Assembly (NCBI GenBank): GCA_017623595.1
Contig: JAGAOU010000085.1
Coordinates: 1-63,096, forward strand
Reading direction: 5' to 3'
From: Clostridia bacterium
GTDB taxonomy: Bacteria > Bacillota > Clostridia > Oscillospirales > UBA644
Length of the DNA stretch: 63,096 nt
In this document: positions 23,589 through 31,248 of the stretch, piece after piece
Position numbering within the stretch: position 1 is the first letter of the stretch
Layout of the letters: each line of letters opens with the position of its first letter
Position numbers and translations under genes: made by a program
Notes under the pieces: model-generated
What the model was told of the DNA's origin: nothing
Databases searched by the model: none
The model's input: only the letters and a program-made list of their open reading frames with translations

Positions 23589-24299
23589 ATGGATTATTTG
23601 ATCGAACTTATCACGCAAGGTGGCTATTTCGGGTATCTTGTTTTTATGCTTCCCGTTATCATCTTGTCTGCTATCGCCAGTTATAGTGTGAACGCCAATT
23701 ATCGCATCTATTCCGATGTTTCTACCCGTAGCGGGTTTACCGGCGCTCAGATGGCGGAAAAAATCTTGCAGCAGAACGGTATTTACGATGTCCGCGTGAT
23801 TCAGGTTTCGGGGCATCTGACCGATCACTATCACCCAAAGGAGCGCTATATCGGTCTGTCCCAGGAGGTTTATCAGTCCACCTCCATTGCTGCCCTCGGT
23901 ATTGCCGCCCATGAGGCGGGGCATGCGGTGCAGCACAATGTGGGTTATGCACCGATCCGCTTCCGTTCCGCCCTTCTGCCCGTGGCCAACGTGGCGTCCT
24001 ATCTTTCCTGGATCATTATTTTCCTCGGTCTTTTGATTCATCCTGCCCTCGCCATCGGCGGATTGATCCTCTTCGGCACCGTGGTTCTGTTTCAGTTTGT
24101 CACTCTTCCCGTGGAATTTGATGCTTCTCGCCGTGCGCTGGCGGTGCTCAATGCGGGATATCTGAACAGCGACGAAATGGAAGGTGCCCGCAAGGTCCTT
24201 CGCTCTGCGGCAATGACCTATGTTGTGGCGCTTTTGACCTCCCTCTGGCAGATGCTCCGACTGGTTCTCATTGTGTTCGGAAATCGGGATAGGAGATAA
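23589..24299 (+). CDS. YugP-type neutral zinc metallopeptidase
   Basis: A 236-residue integral membrane metalloprotease. The zinc motif HEAGH is at residues 108-112, with a third ligand probably in the PVEFDASRRA segment. Hydrophobic segments near residues 14-34, 128-165 and 195-225 anchor it. The family (YugP, Zn_peptidase_2) has no settled substrate. It lies between fmt and rlmN, where Clostridia usually keep it together with rsmB; rsmB is missing here. AAAGGAG precedes the ATG. Confidence 0.93.
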   Translation: MDYLIELITQGGYFGYLVFMLPVIILSAIASYSVNANYRIYSDVSTRSGFTGAQMAEKILQQNGIYDVRVIQVSGHLTDHYHPKERYIGLSQEVYQSTSIAALGIAAHEAGHAVQHNVGYAPIRFRSALLPVANVASYLSWIIIFLGLLIHPALAIGGLILFGTVVLFQFVTLPVEFDASRRALAVLNAGYLNSDEMEGARKVLRSAAMTYVVALLTSLWQMLRLVLIVFGNRDRR

Positions 24300-24302
24300 A
24301 TT

Positions 24303-25337
24303 TTGGAAAAGATCGATCTTTCGTCGCTCACCTTCGAGGAACTTTCCGAGGCTTTGAAATCCCTTTCTCTGCCCGCCTTTCGTGCCGGGCAGATCTACCG
24401 CTGGATTTCCCGCGGCGTCTCTTCCTTTGATGCCATGTCCGATCTTTCCAAGGATCTTCGGGAAACTCTTGCGCAAACCTTTTCTCTTGCGCAGGTTTAT
24501 GAGGAGACCTGCCTTGTTTCCTCCGACGGAACCAAAAAATTCCTCTTTCGCCTTGCCGATGGGAACCACATCGAGACGGTTCTCATGCGCTATGAGCACG
24601 GCAATTCGGTTTGCATTTCCTCTCAGGTTGGATGCAGTATGGGATGTCGCTTCTGTGCATCAACACTGAAGGGCAAGGTCCGCGATCTGACGGCAGGGGA
24701 GATGTTTGCTCAGATTGCCTACATAAACCGCACCGATCCCGTTTCCCATGTGGTTGTCATGGGCGTGGGCGAGCCTTTGGATAATTTCGATAATCTGGTT
24801 ACGTTTGTCCGCAATCTTTCCTCCCCCAAGGGCTTCGGCATGAGTCAGCGTCATATTTCGGTCTCCACCTGCGGCCTTGTGCCCAAGATCGATCGCCTGG
24901 CAGAGTTGAATCTCCAGATTACCCTTTCGGTCTCCCTTCATGCCCCCGATAACGAGACCCGTGATCGGATCATGCCGGTCAACAAAGCATATCCCGTGGA
25001 GAAGCTGCTGGCCGCCTGTGATCGCTATACCGCAGCTACCGGCCGCCGCATTTCCTACGAATACATTATGATCCGCGGGGTCAACGATACGCCCCGCCAT
25101 GCACAGCTTTTAGCCAAGCATTTGCATCGGAAGTTGGCCCATGTGAATCTGATTCCCATGAATCACGTGGATGAACGGGATTTTCAGCCCTCCACACCCG
25201 ATGCCATCCGTCGCTTTACCGCCATTCTGACCGAGCAGGGAATCAACGCCACCTGCCGCCGCAAATTGGGCAAGGATATTGATGCTTCTTGCGGTCAGTT
25301 GCGCGCCCGTTTTGAGAAGAATAATCCCACCCGCTGA
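24303..25337 (+). CDS. rlmN: Dual-specificity 23S rRNA/tRNA adenine C2 methyltransferase
   Basis: Radical SAM enzyme that methylates A2503 of 23S rRNA and A37 of some tRNAs. The 344-residue length fits RlmN. The radical SAM cysteines are in the CSMGCRFC motif (CxxxCxxC), with MGVGEPLDNFDN downstream. A catalytic cysteine lies in STCGLVP and the other near the C-terminus (ATCRRKLGKDIDASCGQL). The TTG start at 24303 follows GGAGATAAA within 3 bp of the preceding stop codon. The C-terminus is of the housekeeping RlmN type, not the resistance enzyme Cfr. Confidence 0.95.
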   Translation: MEKIDLSSLTFEELSEALKSLSLPAFRAGQIYRWISRGVSSFDAMSDLSKDLRETLAQTFSLAQVYEETCLVSSDGTKKFLFRLADGNHIETVLMRYEHGNSVCISSQVGCSMGCRFCASTLKGKVRDLTAGEMFAQIAYINRTDPVSHVVVMGVGEPLDNFDNLVTFVRNLSSPKGFGMSQRHISVSTCGLVPKIDRLAELNLQITLSVSLHAPDNETRDRIMPVNKAYPVEKLLAACDRYTAATGRRISYEYIMIRGVNDTPRHAQLLAKHLHRKLAHVNLIPMNHVDERDFQPSTPDAIRRFTAILTEQGINATCRRKLGKDIDASCGQLRARFEKNNPTR

Positions 25338-25370
25338 CCCCATTTTTTCCCCGAAAGGAAGGGATATCCC

Positions 25371-26117
25371 ATGAAGTTTTATGTTATGACCGACGTTGGG
25401 CGCAAGCGCGCCTCCAACCAGGATGCCTTTTGTTGCGCCCGATTGGACAACGGCGTGGAATTTGTGGTGCTCTGCGATGGCATGGGCGGTCACCGCGGGG
25501 GCAATGTTGCCTCCGAGATCGCCGTGCGCGGGTTCCGTGAACTGCTTGCCGCCTGCATGACGCCCGAGCTTCGTCCCAAGGAGCTCAAGAGTCTCTTGTC
25601 GGGGATCATCGTTCGGGTCAGCCGCACCATAGAAGCCACCGCCGAGGAGAACCCCGATTTTTCGGGAATGGGCTCCACGGTGGTTCTGGCTGTTCGCTGT
25701 GGCAAAAAGCTTTGTGTTGCCCACGTGGGGGACAGCCGCGCCTATTTGTATCGCGCAGGAAAGCTTCGCCGTCTTACGCGGGATCATTCCTTGGTGCAGG
25801 ATCTCATTGATCGGGGTGAAATCACTCCCGAAGAGGGGGAGACCCATCCGCATCGCAACGTCATCACCCGTACTCTGGGGTATGCGGAGGATTCCGAGCC
25901 CGAAATTATGATTTCGGATATCAAGCCCGCCGATCGGTTCCTGCTCTGCTCCGACGGTCTGACCGTCACCGTGCGGGACGGCGAGCTGGAAGAAATTTTG
26001 AATACAACGCCCTGTGAGGATTTGACCGAGGTTCTTGTGTCCCGTGCCCTTGCGGGCGGCGGACCCGACAATATCACCGTCGGCATCCTTTATGAAGAAG
26101 AAAGAGAGGGAAAGTGA
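25371..26117 (+). CDS. prpC: PP2C-type protein phosphatase (PrpC/Stp)
   Basis: A 248-residue Mn/Mg-dependent Ser/Thr phosphatase that reverses phosphorylation by the neighbouring kinase. The PP2C motifs appear in order: DVGRKRASNQD, CDGMGGHRGG, the VGDSRAYLYR strand, TLGY, LLCSDGLT and GGPDNITV. There is no membrane segment, so it acts in the cytoplasm. It has a good AAAGGAAGG ribosome-binding site and ends one base before the kinase gene, the standard prpC-prkC pair. Confidence 0.96.
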   Translation: MKFYVMTDVGRKRASNQDAFCCARLDNGVEFVVLCDGMGGHRGGNVASEIAVRGFRELLAACMTPELRPKELKSLLSGIIVRVSRTIEATAEENPDFSGMGSTVVLAVRCGKKLCVAHVGDSRAYLYRAGKLRRLTRDHSLVQDLIDRGEITPEEGETHPHRNVITRTLGYAEDSEPEIMISDIKPADRFLLCSDGLTVTVRDGELEEILNTTPCEDLTEVLVSRALAGGGPDNITVGILYEEEREGK

Positions 26118-26118
26118 T

Positions 26119-27825
26119 ATGAGCCAATTGTCAGGAAGCGTGATCAACGGTCGGTACCGTATCCAAAGCACGCTGGGCATCGGCGGAATGTCCGTGGTGT
26201 TCCGTGCATACGATCTGCAGGAGGATCGTGAGGTTTCCCTGAAGGTGTTGCGCGCCGATCGCTTGGGCGATCAGGAATCCCGCCGCCGTTTTTATAACGA
26301 ATCCCGTGCCATAGCGCTGATGTCCCACCCCAATATCGTCAACGTGTATGATGTGAATTTTGAGGGAAAAATCCAGTACATTGTCATGGAATATATTGAC
26401 GGGGTCACGCTGAAGGATCGTATGGATCAGAAGGGACAGCTGTCCCACGAAGAGGCGATCCATTATCTTAAGCAGATTCTCAGTGCCCTTCAGCATGCAC
26501 ATTCCAGAGGTGTTGTCCATCACGATATCAAGCCTCAGAATATTCTCCTTCTTTCCGATGCTTCTGTGAAGGTGACCGACTTCGGCATTGCCTCGGTCCC
26601 CAATTTTGAGGAAGACACCTCCGGCGATGAGGCCGTGGGGTCTGTGCATTACATTTCTCCCGAGCAGGCGCAAGGGGACGTTACCGACGAAAAGTCCGAC
26701 CTTTATTCCGTCGGGGTTATGATGTACTCCATGCTGACGGGACGGCTTCCCTTTGATGCGGAATCTCCCACCGATGTGGCCCGCATGCAGGTGGAAAAGC
26801 CCCCCTATCCTCCCTGCAAGCTGATGCCCGAATTGCCCATCGGCTTCCAGCAGGTTATCTTCCGTGCCATGGCAAAGCGCCCCTCCGATCGCTATCAGAA
26901 TGCGGCATCCATGCTCGCCGACCTGGAAAAGCTGGAGGAGGATCCCAAAACCACCTTCCCTTATCCCAAGGAGTTTAAGCTTGCTCTTCGCAAGCGCAGG
27001 CCTACAACGGGAATAGCGGGCTTTTTCCGCTCTTTGTTCCCCGAGGACGATGATGTGTATCGCCATTCCCGCAACAATATTCTTGCGTCTGTCAGTGCTA
27101 TGCTCTGTGCCCTGCTCGTGGTCTTTATCGGTATCGGCAGTATGGTGATGGTGGTGTCCAACCTCTATAAGGAATATATCAGCGTTCCTTCCTTTATCGG
27201 TATGTCCTACGATGAGTTCGAGACCGATTATGAACTTGCCAAGAACTTTGTTTTTGAGGTTCAATACGAATATGACAGTGCCGTAGAGGCGGGGATTATC
27301 ATTGAGCAGACGCCTCTTGCAGGGGAATCTCAGGCTGCAGGTTCTACGGTGAAAATTGTTGTCAGTAAGGGCGTTCGTACCATCGCAGTTCCCGAACTGG
27401 CAGGGAAGACTGAAAAGCAGGCGGAAGCCGCACTGCGCAACAGTGGGCTTACCTGTGTTCGCAAAGCGGAGGTGGGCAGTGCAACCACCGAGGAAGGTAT
27501 CGTTCTTCGCTGTGAGCCCTCTGCCGGCACCGAGCTGAGCGAAGGCGCAACCGTGACCATTTACGTTAATGTCCGTGCCGCCGTTACGGAGGCAATCATG
27601 CCCCAATGCGTGGGCAATCCCAAGGATGTGGCGATCACTGAGCTTTATAAGAGAGGTTTGACTCTTGTTTCCATCAATGAGGTCTACAGTGATACCGTTG
27701 CCGAAGGGGTTGTTATTACTCAGTCTCAGCTTACAGGTGCTTTTGTTCCCCTTTCCGAAAAGATTGTCCTAACGGTCAGTAAGGGACCCGAGGTGACGGT
27801 TACGGAGCCTGAAGTGAATGAGTAA
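26119..27825 (+). CDS. prkC: PASTA-domain Ser/Thr protein kinase (PrkC/Stk1)
   Basis: A 568-residue transmembrane kinase that senses peptidoglycan fragments or lipid II and signals to growth, division and dormancy. Kinase domain about residues 10-275: glycine loop GIGGMSVV, Lys in VSLKVL, catalytic loop VHHDIKPQN (D136), DFG, and the SPEQ activation segment. A transmembrane helix lies at about 319-345, followed by three extracellular PASTA repeats (about 353-420, 421-490 and 492-560). The catalytic loop reads HHD instead of HRD, a non-RD type. Preceded by prpC and overlapping rsgA by 8 bp. Confidence 0.95.
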   Translation: MSQLSGSVINGRYRIQSTLGIGGMSVVFRAYDLQEDREVSLKVLRADRLGDQESRRRFYNESRAIALMSHPNIVNVYDVNFEGKIQYIVMEYIDGVTLKDRMDQKGQLSHEEAIHYLKQILSALQHAHSRGVVHHDIKPQNILLLSDASVKVTDFGIASVPNFEEDTSGDEAVGSVHYISPEQAQGDVTDEKSDLYSVGVMMYSMLTGRLPFDAESPTDVARMQVEKPPYPPCKLMPELPIGFQQVIFRAMAKRPSDRYQNAASMLADLEKLEEDPKTTFPYPKEFKLALRKRRPTTGIAGFFRSLFPEDDDVYRHSRNNILASVSAMLCALLVVFIGIGSMVMVVSNLYKEYISVPSFIGMSYDEFETDYELAKNFVFEVQYEYDSAVEAGIIIEQTPLAGESQAAGSTVKIVVSKGVRTIAVPELAGKTEKQAEAALRNSGLTCVRKAEVGSATTEEGIVLRCEPSAGTELSEGATVTIYVNVRAAVTEAIMPQCVGNPKDVAITELYKRGLTLVSINEVYSDTVAEGVVITQSQLTGAFVPLSEKIVLTVSKGPEVTVTEPEVNE

Positions 27826-28687
27826 GCAGGGTATCGTGGTCCGCGGTCTCGGCGGATTGTATGAGGTCCTTTGCGATGGCGTTGTGTACGAATGTCGCGG
27901 CCGCGGAGGGCTGAAACGGGATCGCAATATCTTATATGTAGGGGATTTTGTGGAATTTGAGGGGGAAGCCATCGAAAAAATTCTTCCCCGTCGCAATGTT
28001 TTGCCCCGTCCCCCCGTGGCGAATCTGGATACTCTGTTTATCGTTGTTGCCCTCTCCGATCCTCTGCCCAACCTTTATACGTTGGATAAGCTCACCGTTA
28101 TCGCCGAGCATTGCGGAATTTCTCCTGTTCTTGTGTTTAACAAAACCGATTTGCAGGACCCTTTGGGAGTGGCCGAAACCTATTCCTCCGTGGGGTATCC
28201 CACCGTTTCCGTCTGTGCGAGGACGGGGGAAAATGCGGAACTTCTCCGTCGGATGATGGAAGGCAAAACCTGTGCCTTTGCAGGTCTTTCGGGGGTGGGA
28301 AAATCCACCCTCGTCAACACTCTTGCTCCCGATCTTTTACGGCAAACGGGAGAGGTCAGCCGTAAGCTTCAGCGGGGTCGCCATACCACACGTGCCGTGG
28401 AACTGTTTCCCTTTGAGGGAGGACTTTTGGCGGATACACCCGGCTTTTCCGAACTGGAATTTGCTCCCTGCGGTCTGTTGGACCGTTCCCTTTTAGCGGA
28501 TTATTTTCCTGAATTTGCCCCTTATTTGGGGGATTGCTTCTTTCGGGACTGCGCCCACGGGAAGGAAAAAAGCTGCGCTGTCCGTGCCGCCGTGGAGGAG
28601 GGGAAAATTCCTCGCTCCCGTTATGAAAGCTATCTGAGAATGTATGAAGAGATCGGTCCCCTGCGTCCTTGGGAGGTTGCGAAATGA
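27818..28687 (+). CDS. rsgA: Small ribosomal subunit assembly GTPase RsgA
   Basis: Circularly permuted GTPase that tests maturation of the 30S subunit. The 289-residue chain has an N-terminal OB fold (about 1-65), then G4 FNKTD before the P-loop GLSGVGKSTLVN, and G3 DTPGFSE. It ends with a zinc-binding C-terminal region, CFFRDCAHGKEKSC. The ATG lies within the prkC end (8-bp overlap), and the stop overlaps thiN, so three genes are translationally coupled. The rpe gene that often follows rsgA is absent. Confidence 0.95.
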   Translation: MSKQGIVVRGLGGLYEVLCDGVVYECRGRGGLKRDRNILYVGDFVEFEGEAIEKILPRRNVLPRPPVANLDTLFIVVALSDPLPNLYTLDKLTVIAEHCGISPVLVFNKTDLQDPLGVAETYSSVGYPTVSVCARTGENAELLRRMMEGKTCAFAGLSGVGKSTLVNTLAPDLLRQTGEVSRKLQRGRHTTRAVELFPFEGGLLADTPGFSELEFAPCGLLDRSLLADYFPEFAPYLGDCFFRDCAHGKEKSCAVRAAVEEGKIPRSRYESYLRMYEEIGPLRPWEVAK

Positions 28688-29301
28688 GATGGGTTGTTTT
28701 TTGTTGGTCTTCCTCCGATCGTCCCCCTGAGGGCCTGCGAGAGGACGATGTGATTGTTTGTGCCGATTCCGGGCTGGTCTATGCCCGTCGGTGCGGTCTT
28801 TCCCCCTCTGTTGTACTGGGGGATTTTGATTCTTACCAAGGCACCCTTCCCACCGGTGCGGAATTGATTCGTCTCCCTGCGGAAAAGGATGACACCGATA
28901 CCATGTTTGCCGTTCGTCTCGGATTGGAACGGGGTGTTGATGAATTTTTGATTGCAGGCGGCATCGGCGGACGGTTGGACCATACTCTTGGGGCGGTGCA
29001 GACGTTGAATTATATTGTTTCTCACGGGGCTTCCGCTGCCATGAGCGACGGTGTGCAGTACATTGAGGTGCTGGACGGTCCCGCAGAAAAGACCTACCGT
29101 ACCGATGACAGTAAATATTTTTCGCTCATAGCCCTTTCTCCCCGGGTGGAGGGAATTACCCTACGCGGATTCAAATATTCTTTGACCGACGGAGAATTGA
29201 CCTATGATTATCCCCTGGGGGTCAGCAATGAGCTTTGCTCCCCTGTTGCAAGCCTTTCCTTTTCCAAAGGGCGTCTTGCCGTTCTCCGCACACGGGATTG
29301 A
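28684..29301 (+). CDS. thiN: Thiamine pyrophosphokinase
   Basis: Makes thiamine pyrophosphate from thiamine and ATP. The 205-residue protein shows the CADSG motif, the VLGDFDS metal-binding loop, the PAEKDDTDT motif and the GGIGGRLDHT block of the catalytic domain, and a beta-rich C-terminal thiamine-binding domain. The ATG overlaps the rsgA stop codon and has GGAGGTT 8 bp upstream. No TPP riboswitch precedes it, consistent with its place inside a housekeeping operon. Confidence 0.95.
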   Translation: MRWVVFCWSSSDRPPEGLREDDVIVCADSGLVYARRCGLSPSVVLGDFDSYQGTLPTGAELIRLPAEKDDTDTMFAVRLGLERGVDEFLIAGGIGGRLDHTLGAVQTLNYIVSHGASAAMSDGVQYIEVLDGPAEKTYRTDDSKYFSLIALSPRVEGITLRGFKYSLTDGELTYDYPLGVSNELCSPVASLSFSKGRLAVLRTRD

Positions 29302-29306
29302 TTTTC

Positions 29307-29334
29307 ACACCTGTTCCCTCTGCTGCATAAGATA
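29307..29334 (+). promoter_or_regulatory. Possible mother-cell (SigK/SigE-like) promoter of the 38-codon gene
   Basis: CATAAGATA at 29326-29334 fits the SigK -10 pattern CATA-N3-TA, and an AC dinucleotide lies 17 bp upstream at 29307-29308, as expected for its -35. No sigma-A boxes are seen between thiN and the small gene. Short matches of this kind arise by chance, so this is tentative. Confidence 0.3.
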
Positions 29335-29381
29335 TCAATGAGCGAGGAATTCGATTCCCCGCAAATCAAGGAGGTATTCTT

Positions 29382-29498
29382 ATGAACTGCACCGGTAACT
29401 ACTACTTCTGGACTGTCCTGATCGCGGCCGTGATCATCTTCTCCGTCTACAACGGCAACACCAATTCCTGCGGATGCAACAACGACCATTGCTGCTGA
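29382..29498 (+). CDS. 38-residue membrane peptide with a cysteine-rich tail
   Basis: A very short gene with a strong CAAGGAGG ribosome-binding site 7 bp before the ATG and a strong terminator 14 bp after the stop. The peptide has a polar start (MNCTGNYYF), one hydrophobic segment at about residues 9-23, and a tail with four cysteines (CGC...CC). It occupies the place, just after thiN, where spoVM lies in many spore formers, but the sequence is not SpoVM (26 residues, amphipathic). A hairpin (29342-29362, GCGAGGAAT with ATTCCCCGC) lies in its leader. A sporulation or coat role is an inference; no family is recognised. Confidence 0.7.
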   Translation: MNCTGNYYFWTVLIAAVIIFSVYNGNTNSCGCNNDHCC

Positions 29499-29512
29499 TA
29501 AAAAAAGGATAT

Positions 29513-29546
29513 AAGCGGGGCACTTGTTACGAGTGCCCCGCTTTTT
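29513..29546. terminator. Bidirectional terminator between the 38-codon gene and mazF
   Basis: AAGCGGGGCACT (29513-29524) pairs perfectly with AGTGCCCCGCTT (29532-29543) around a 7-nt loop. T runs on the plus strand and, a few bases further, on the minus strand allow use in both directions. It abuts the mazF stop codon. Confidence 0.93.
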
Positions 29547-29926
29547 CATGCGTTTTGTTCGTGTTGTGACAGTGGAGAAGTCTCCAGACCGAAGCTGATG
29601 GAAATGGCACGGTCCACCTTCTCCATGGCCTCACGGTCCAGATGACCCATCCGTTCCTTCAAGCGGCGCTTGTCTAAGGTTCGAATCTGTTCCAGCAGTA
29701 CAATGGAATCCCGCGCCAGGCCGTAGCTTTGTGCGTCCACCTCAATGTGGGTGGGCAGACGGTTTTTGTTGATCCTGCTGGTGATGGCGGCGGCGATGAC
29801 CGTGGGACTGTGTTTGTTTCCCACATCATTCTGAACGATCAGTACGGGGCGGATTCCCCCTTGCTCCGAGCCTACCACGGGGCTCAGATCCGCATAATAA
29901 ATATCTCCGCGGCGAATCGGAAGCAT
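29546..29926 (-). CDS. mazF: MazF/EndoA-type mRNA interferase
   Basis: A 126-residue endoribonuclease toxin of the PemK/MazF family, which cuts mRNA at short specific sequences. The N-terminal [21 protein letters not shown] block with the catalytic Arg/Glu region, RPVLIVQND, and the central VIAAAITS strand are intact, and the length is close to EndoA of Bacillus. A GGAGGAAA ribosome-binding site precedes the ATG. No antitoxin frame is found upstream: the 308 bp before it are gene-free. The antitoxin is either elsewhere or absent. The C-terminal tail after residue 115 is polar and variable. Confidence 0.93.
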   Translation of the reverse strand: MLPIRRGDIYYADLSPVVGSEQGGIRPVLIVQNDVGNKHSPTVIAAAITSRINKNRLPTHIEVDAQSYGLARDSIVLLEQIRTLDKRRLKERMGHLDREAMEKVDRAISISFGLETSPLSQHEQNA

Positions 29927-30234
29927 TCCTTTTTCCTCCTGTGATTTCGGATGTACGGTGTTTTTTCTATTTCGGAACAGTAATAGTTTCCTCCCGGGAG
30001 GGATTTTTTAATCACTCCAAAATTCGGAAATTTTTCTGTTCATTCCATAATACCGTTTTTGTGGGGAAAAGGTTCCTTGTTTGTAGGGGGGGCGATTCCC
30101 GACGATCACATGATTTTCTATCACCGCAACCGCTTTCGGAAAATATTTTTTTGGTTCTTTGTAAAAAAGAACACATTTTTTATAACCCTTTTGACAAGCC
30201 GAGAGCCTCGGATCAACCGATCCGAGGCTCTTTG
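29927..30234. other. Gene-free interval between ricT and mazF
   Basis: 308 bp without a supported gene. It holds the mazF ribosome-binding site (complement of 29934-29940), a perfect 12-bp palindrome CCTCCCGGGAGG followed on the plus strand by GATTTTTT (near 29990-30010), an imperfect AT-rich palindrome near 30020-30036, and the hairpin after ricT at 30203-30230. No confident minus-strand promoter for mazF was found. No antitoxin-sized frame with a start signal is present. Confidence 0.6.
30203..30230 (-). terminator. Hairpin directly after ricT
   Basis: GAGCCTCGGATC (30203-30214) pairs perfectly with GATCCGAGGCTC (30219-30230) around a 4-nt loop, four bases beyond the ricT stop codon. On the minus strand there is no clean T run after the stem, so it may act as an mRNA 3' end or a weak terminator. 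Confidence 0.65.
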
Positions 30235-31227
30235 TTATCCTTCGTTGTTTTCTTTTTTCTGTGTGGGCTTCCGATGGGGACGGTGCTTTTTCTTATTGCG
30301 GGGGCGGGAGGATTTTTGCTGCTGCGTTTCTTCCTCTGCGGGAATGACTTCAGGCGTCGGTTCCTCCTGTTTCGGCTCTTCTGCGGGCTCTGACACGGGG
30401 AGCACAAAGTCTTCCAAATCGTTGGGATCCTTCAACTCCGCTTTTCCGAAGAATTTCGGCGTTTCGTCGGGCTTGTCTTCCAAACGCACCCGCACCCCTT
30501 CTTTCAGGGGGTTGATCTCGCAGACCGTGCCGAATCCCTCGGGGGTGCGCACGTAAGCGCCCATCTTGGGCAACTCCTTATAATCATCCTCATAGGCCTT
30601 TTGCTCATAGGCAAGGCAGCAGATCAATTTCCCGCAGGGGCCGGAGATCTTCTGCGGAGAGGAGGAAAGTCCTTGATCCTTTGCCATTTTGACGGTAATC
30701 TGATCAAAGTCGGTCAGGAAGGATGCGCAACAGACCTTCCGTCCGCAAAGGCCCAGCCCTGCAATGGTCTTTGTTTGATCTCTCACGCCAATCTGCCGCA
30801 ATTCAATACGGGTCTTGAAGACCGATGCCAGATCCTTGACCAGCTCGCGGAAGTCCACGCGTCCGTCTGCAACAAAGCAGAATACAATCTTGGAGCAATC
30901 AAAGGTGTATTCCACATTGATCAGCTTCATCTCCAGCTTGTGCTTTGCGATCTTTTCCGTGCAAATATCAAAGGCTTTTTGTTCCTTTTCCCGATTTTCC
31001 GCATCCTTTTTCATGTCCTCTTCCGTTGCTATGCGCAGGACGGGGGAGAGGTCTTTGATATTTTCCGATTCGTCAATTTCCTTGTTTCCCAGAACGACGG
31101 TGCCGATTTCGGTGCCCCGTACGGTTTGAACAATCACTCTCTGCCCCGGCTCGGCAGTGATGCCGTTGGGTGCAAAGTAATAGATCTTTCCCGCAGAGCG
31201 GAAACGGATCCCGATAATTTCGATCAT
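30235..31227 (-). CDS. ricT: PSP1-domain protein RicT (YaaT)
   Basis: A 330-residue protein whose PSP1 domain (about 60-240) matches YaaT/RicT, part of the Fe-S Y-complex (RicA-RicF-RicT) that guides RNase Y in Bacillus and affects sporulation, competence and biofilm formation. The conserved cysteine cluster CGRKVCCASF and GKLICCLAYEQ is intact. The C-terminal tail from about residue 270 is low-complexity Glu/Pro then Lys/Arg-rich, possibly binding RNA. It lies 21 bp after holB, the same order as in Bacillus. Confidence 0.94.
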   Translation of the reverse strand: MIEIIGIRFRSAGKIYYFAPNGITAEPGQRVIVQTVRGTEIGTVVLGNKEIDESENIKDLSPVLRIATEEDMKKDAENREKEQKAFDICTEKIAKHKLEMKLINVEYTFDCSKIVFCFVADGRVDFRELVKDLASVFKTRIELRQIGVRDQTKTIAGLGLCGRKVCCASFLTDFDQITVKMAKDQGLSSSPQKISGPCGKLICCLAYEQKAYEDDYKELPKMGAYVRTPEGFGTVCEINPLKEGVRVRLEDKPDETPKFFGKAELKDPNDLEDFVLPVSEPAEEPKQEEPTPEVIPAEEETQQQKSSRPRNKKKHRPHRKPTQKKENNEG

Positions 31228-31248
31228 AAATATGGTCCTTTCCCATTG

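Noticed and set aside
24303-25337. Cfr-type resistance methyltransferase
   Set aside because: Length, position in the housekeeping run and the C-terminal conserved segment fit RlmN.
29382-29498. Calling the 38-codon gene spoVM because of its position after thiN
   Set aside because: Length and sequence differ: SpoVM is 26 residues, amphipathic and without cysteines. Only the position matches.
29927-30234. A MazE-type antitoxin upstream of mazF
   Set aside because: No frame with a start signal and antitoxin-like composition was found on the minus strand, and short plus-strand frames are low-complexity Phe-rich sequence.
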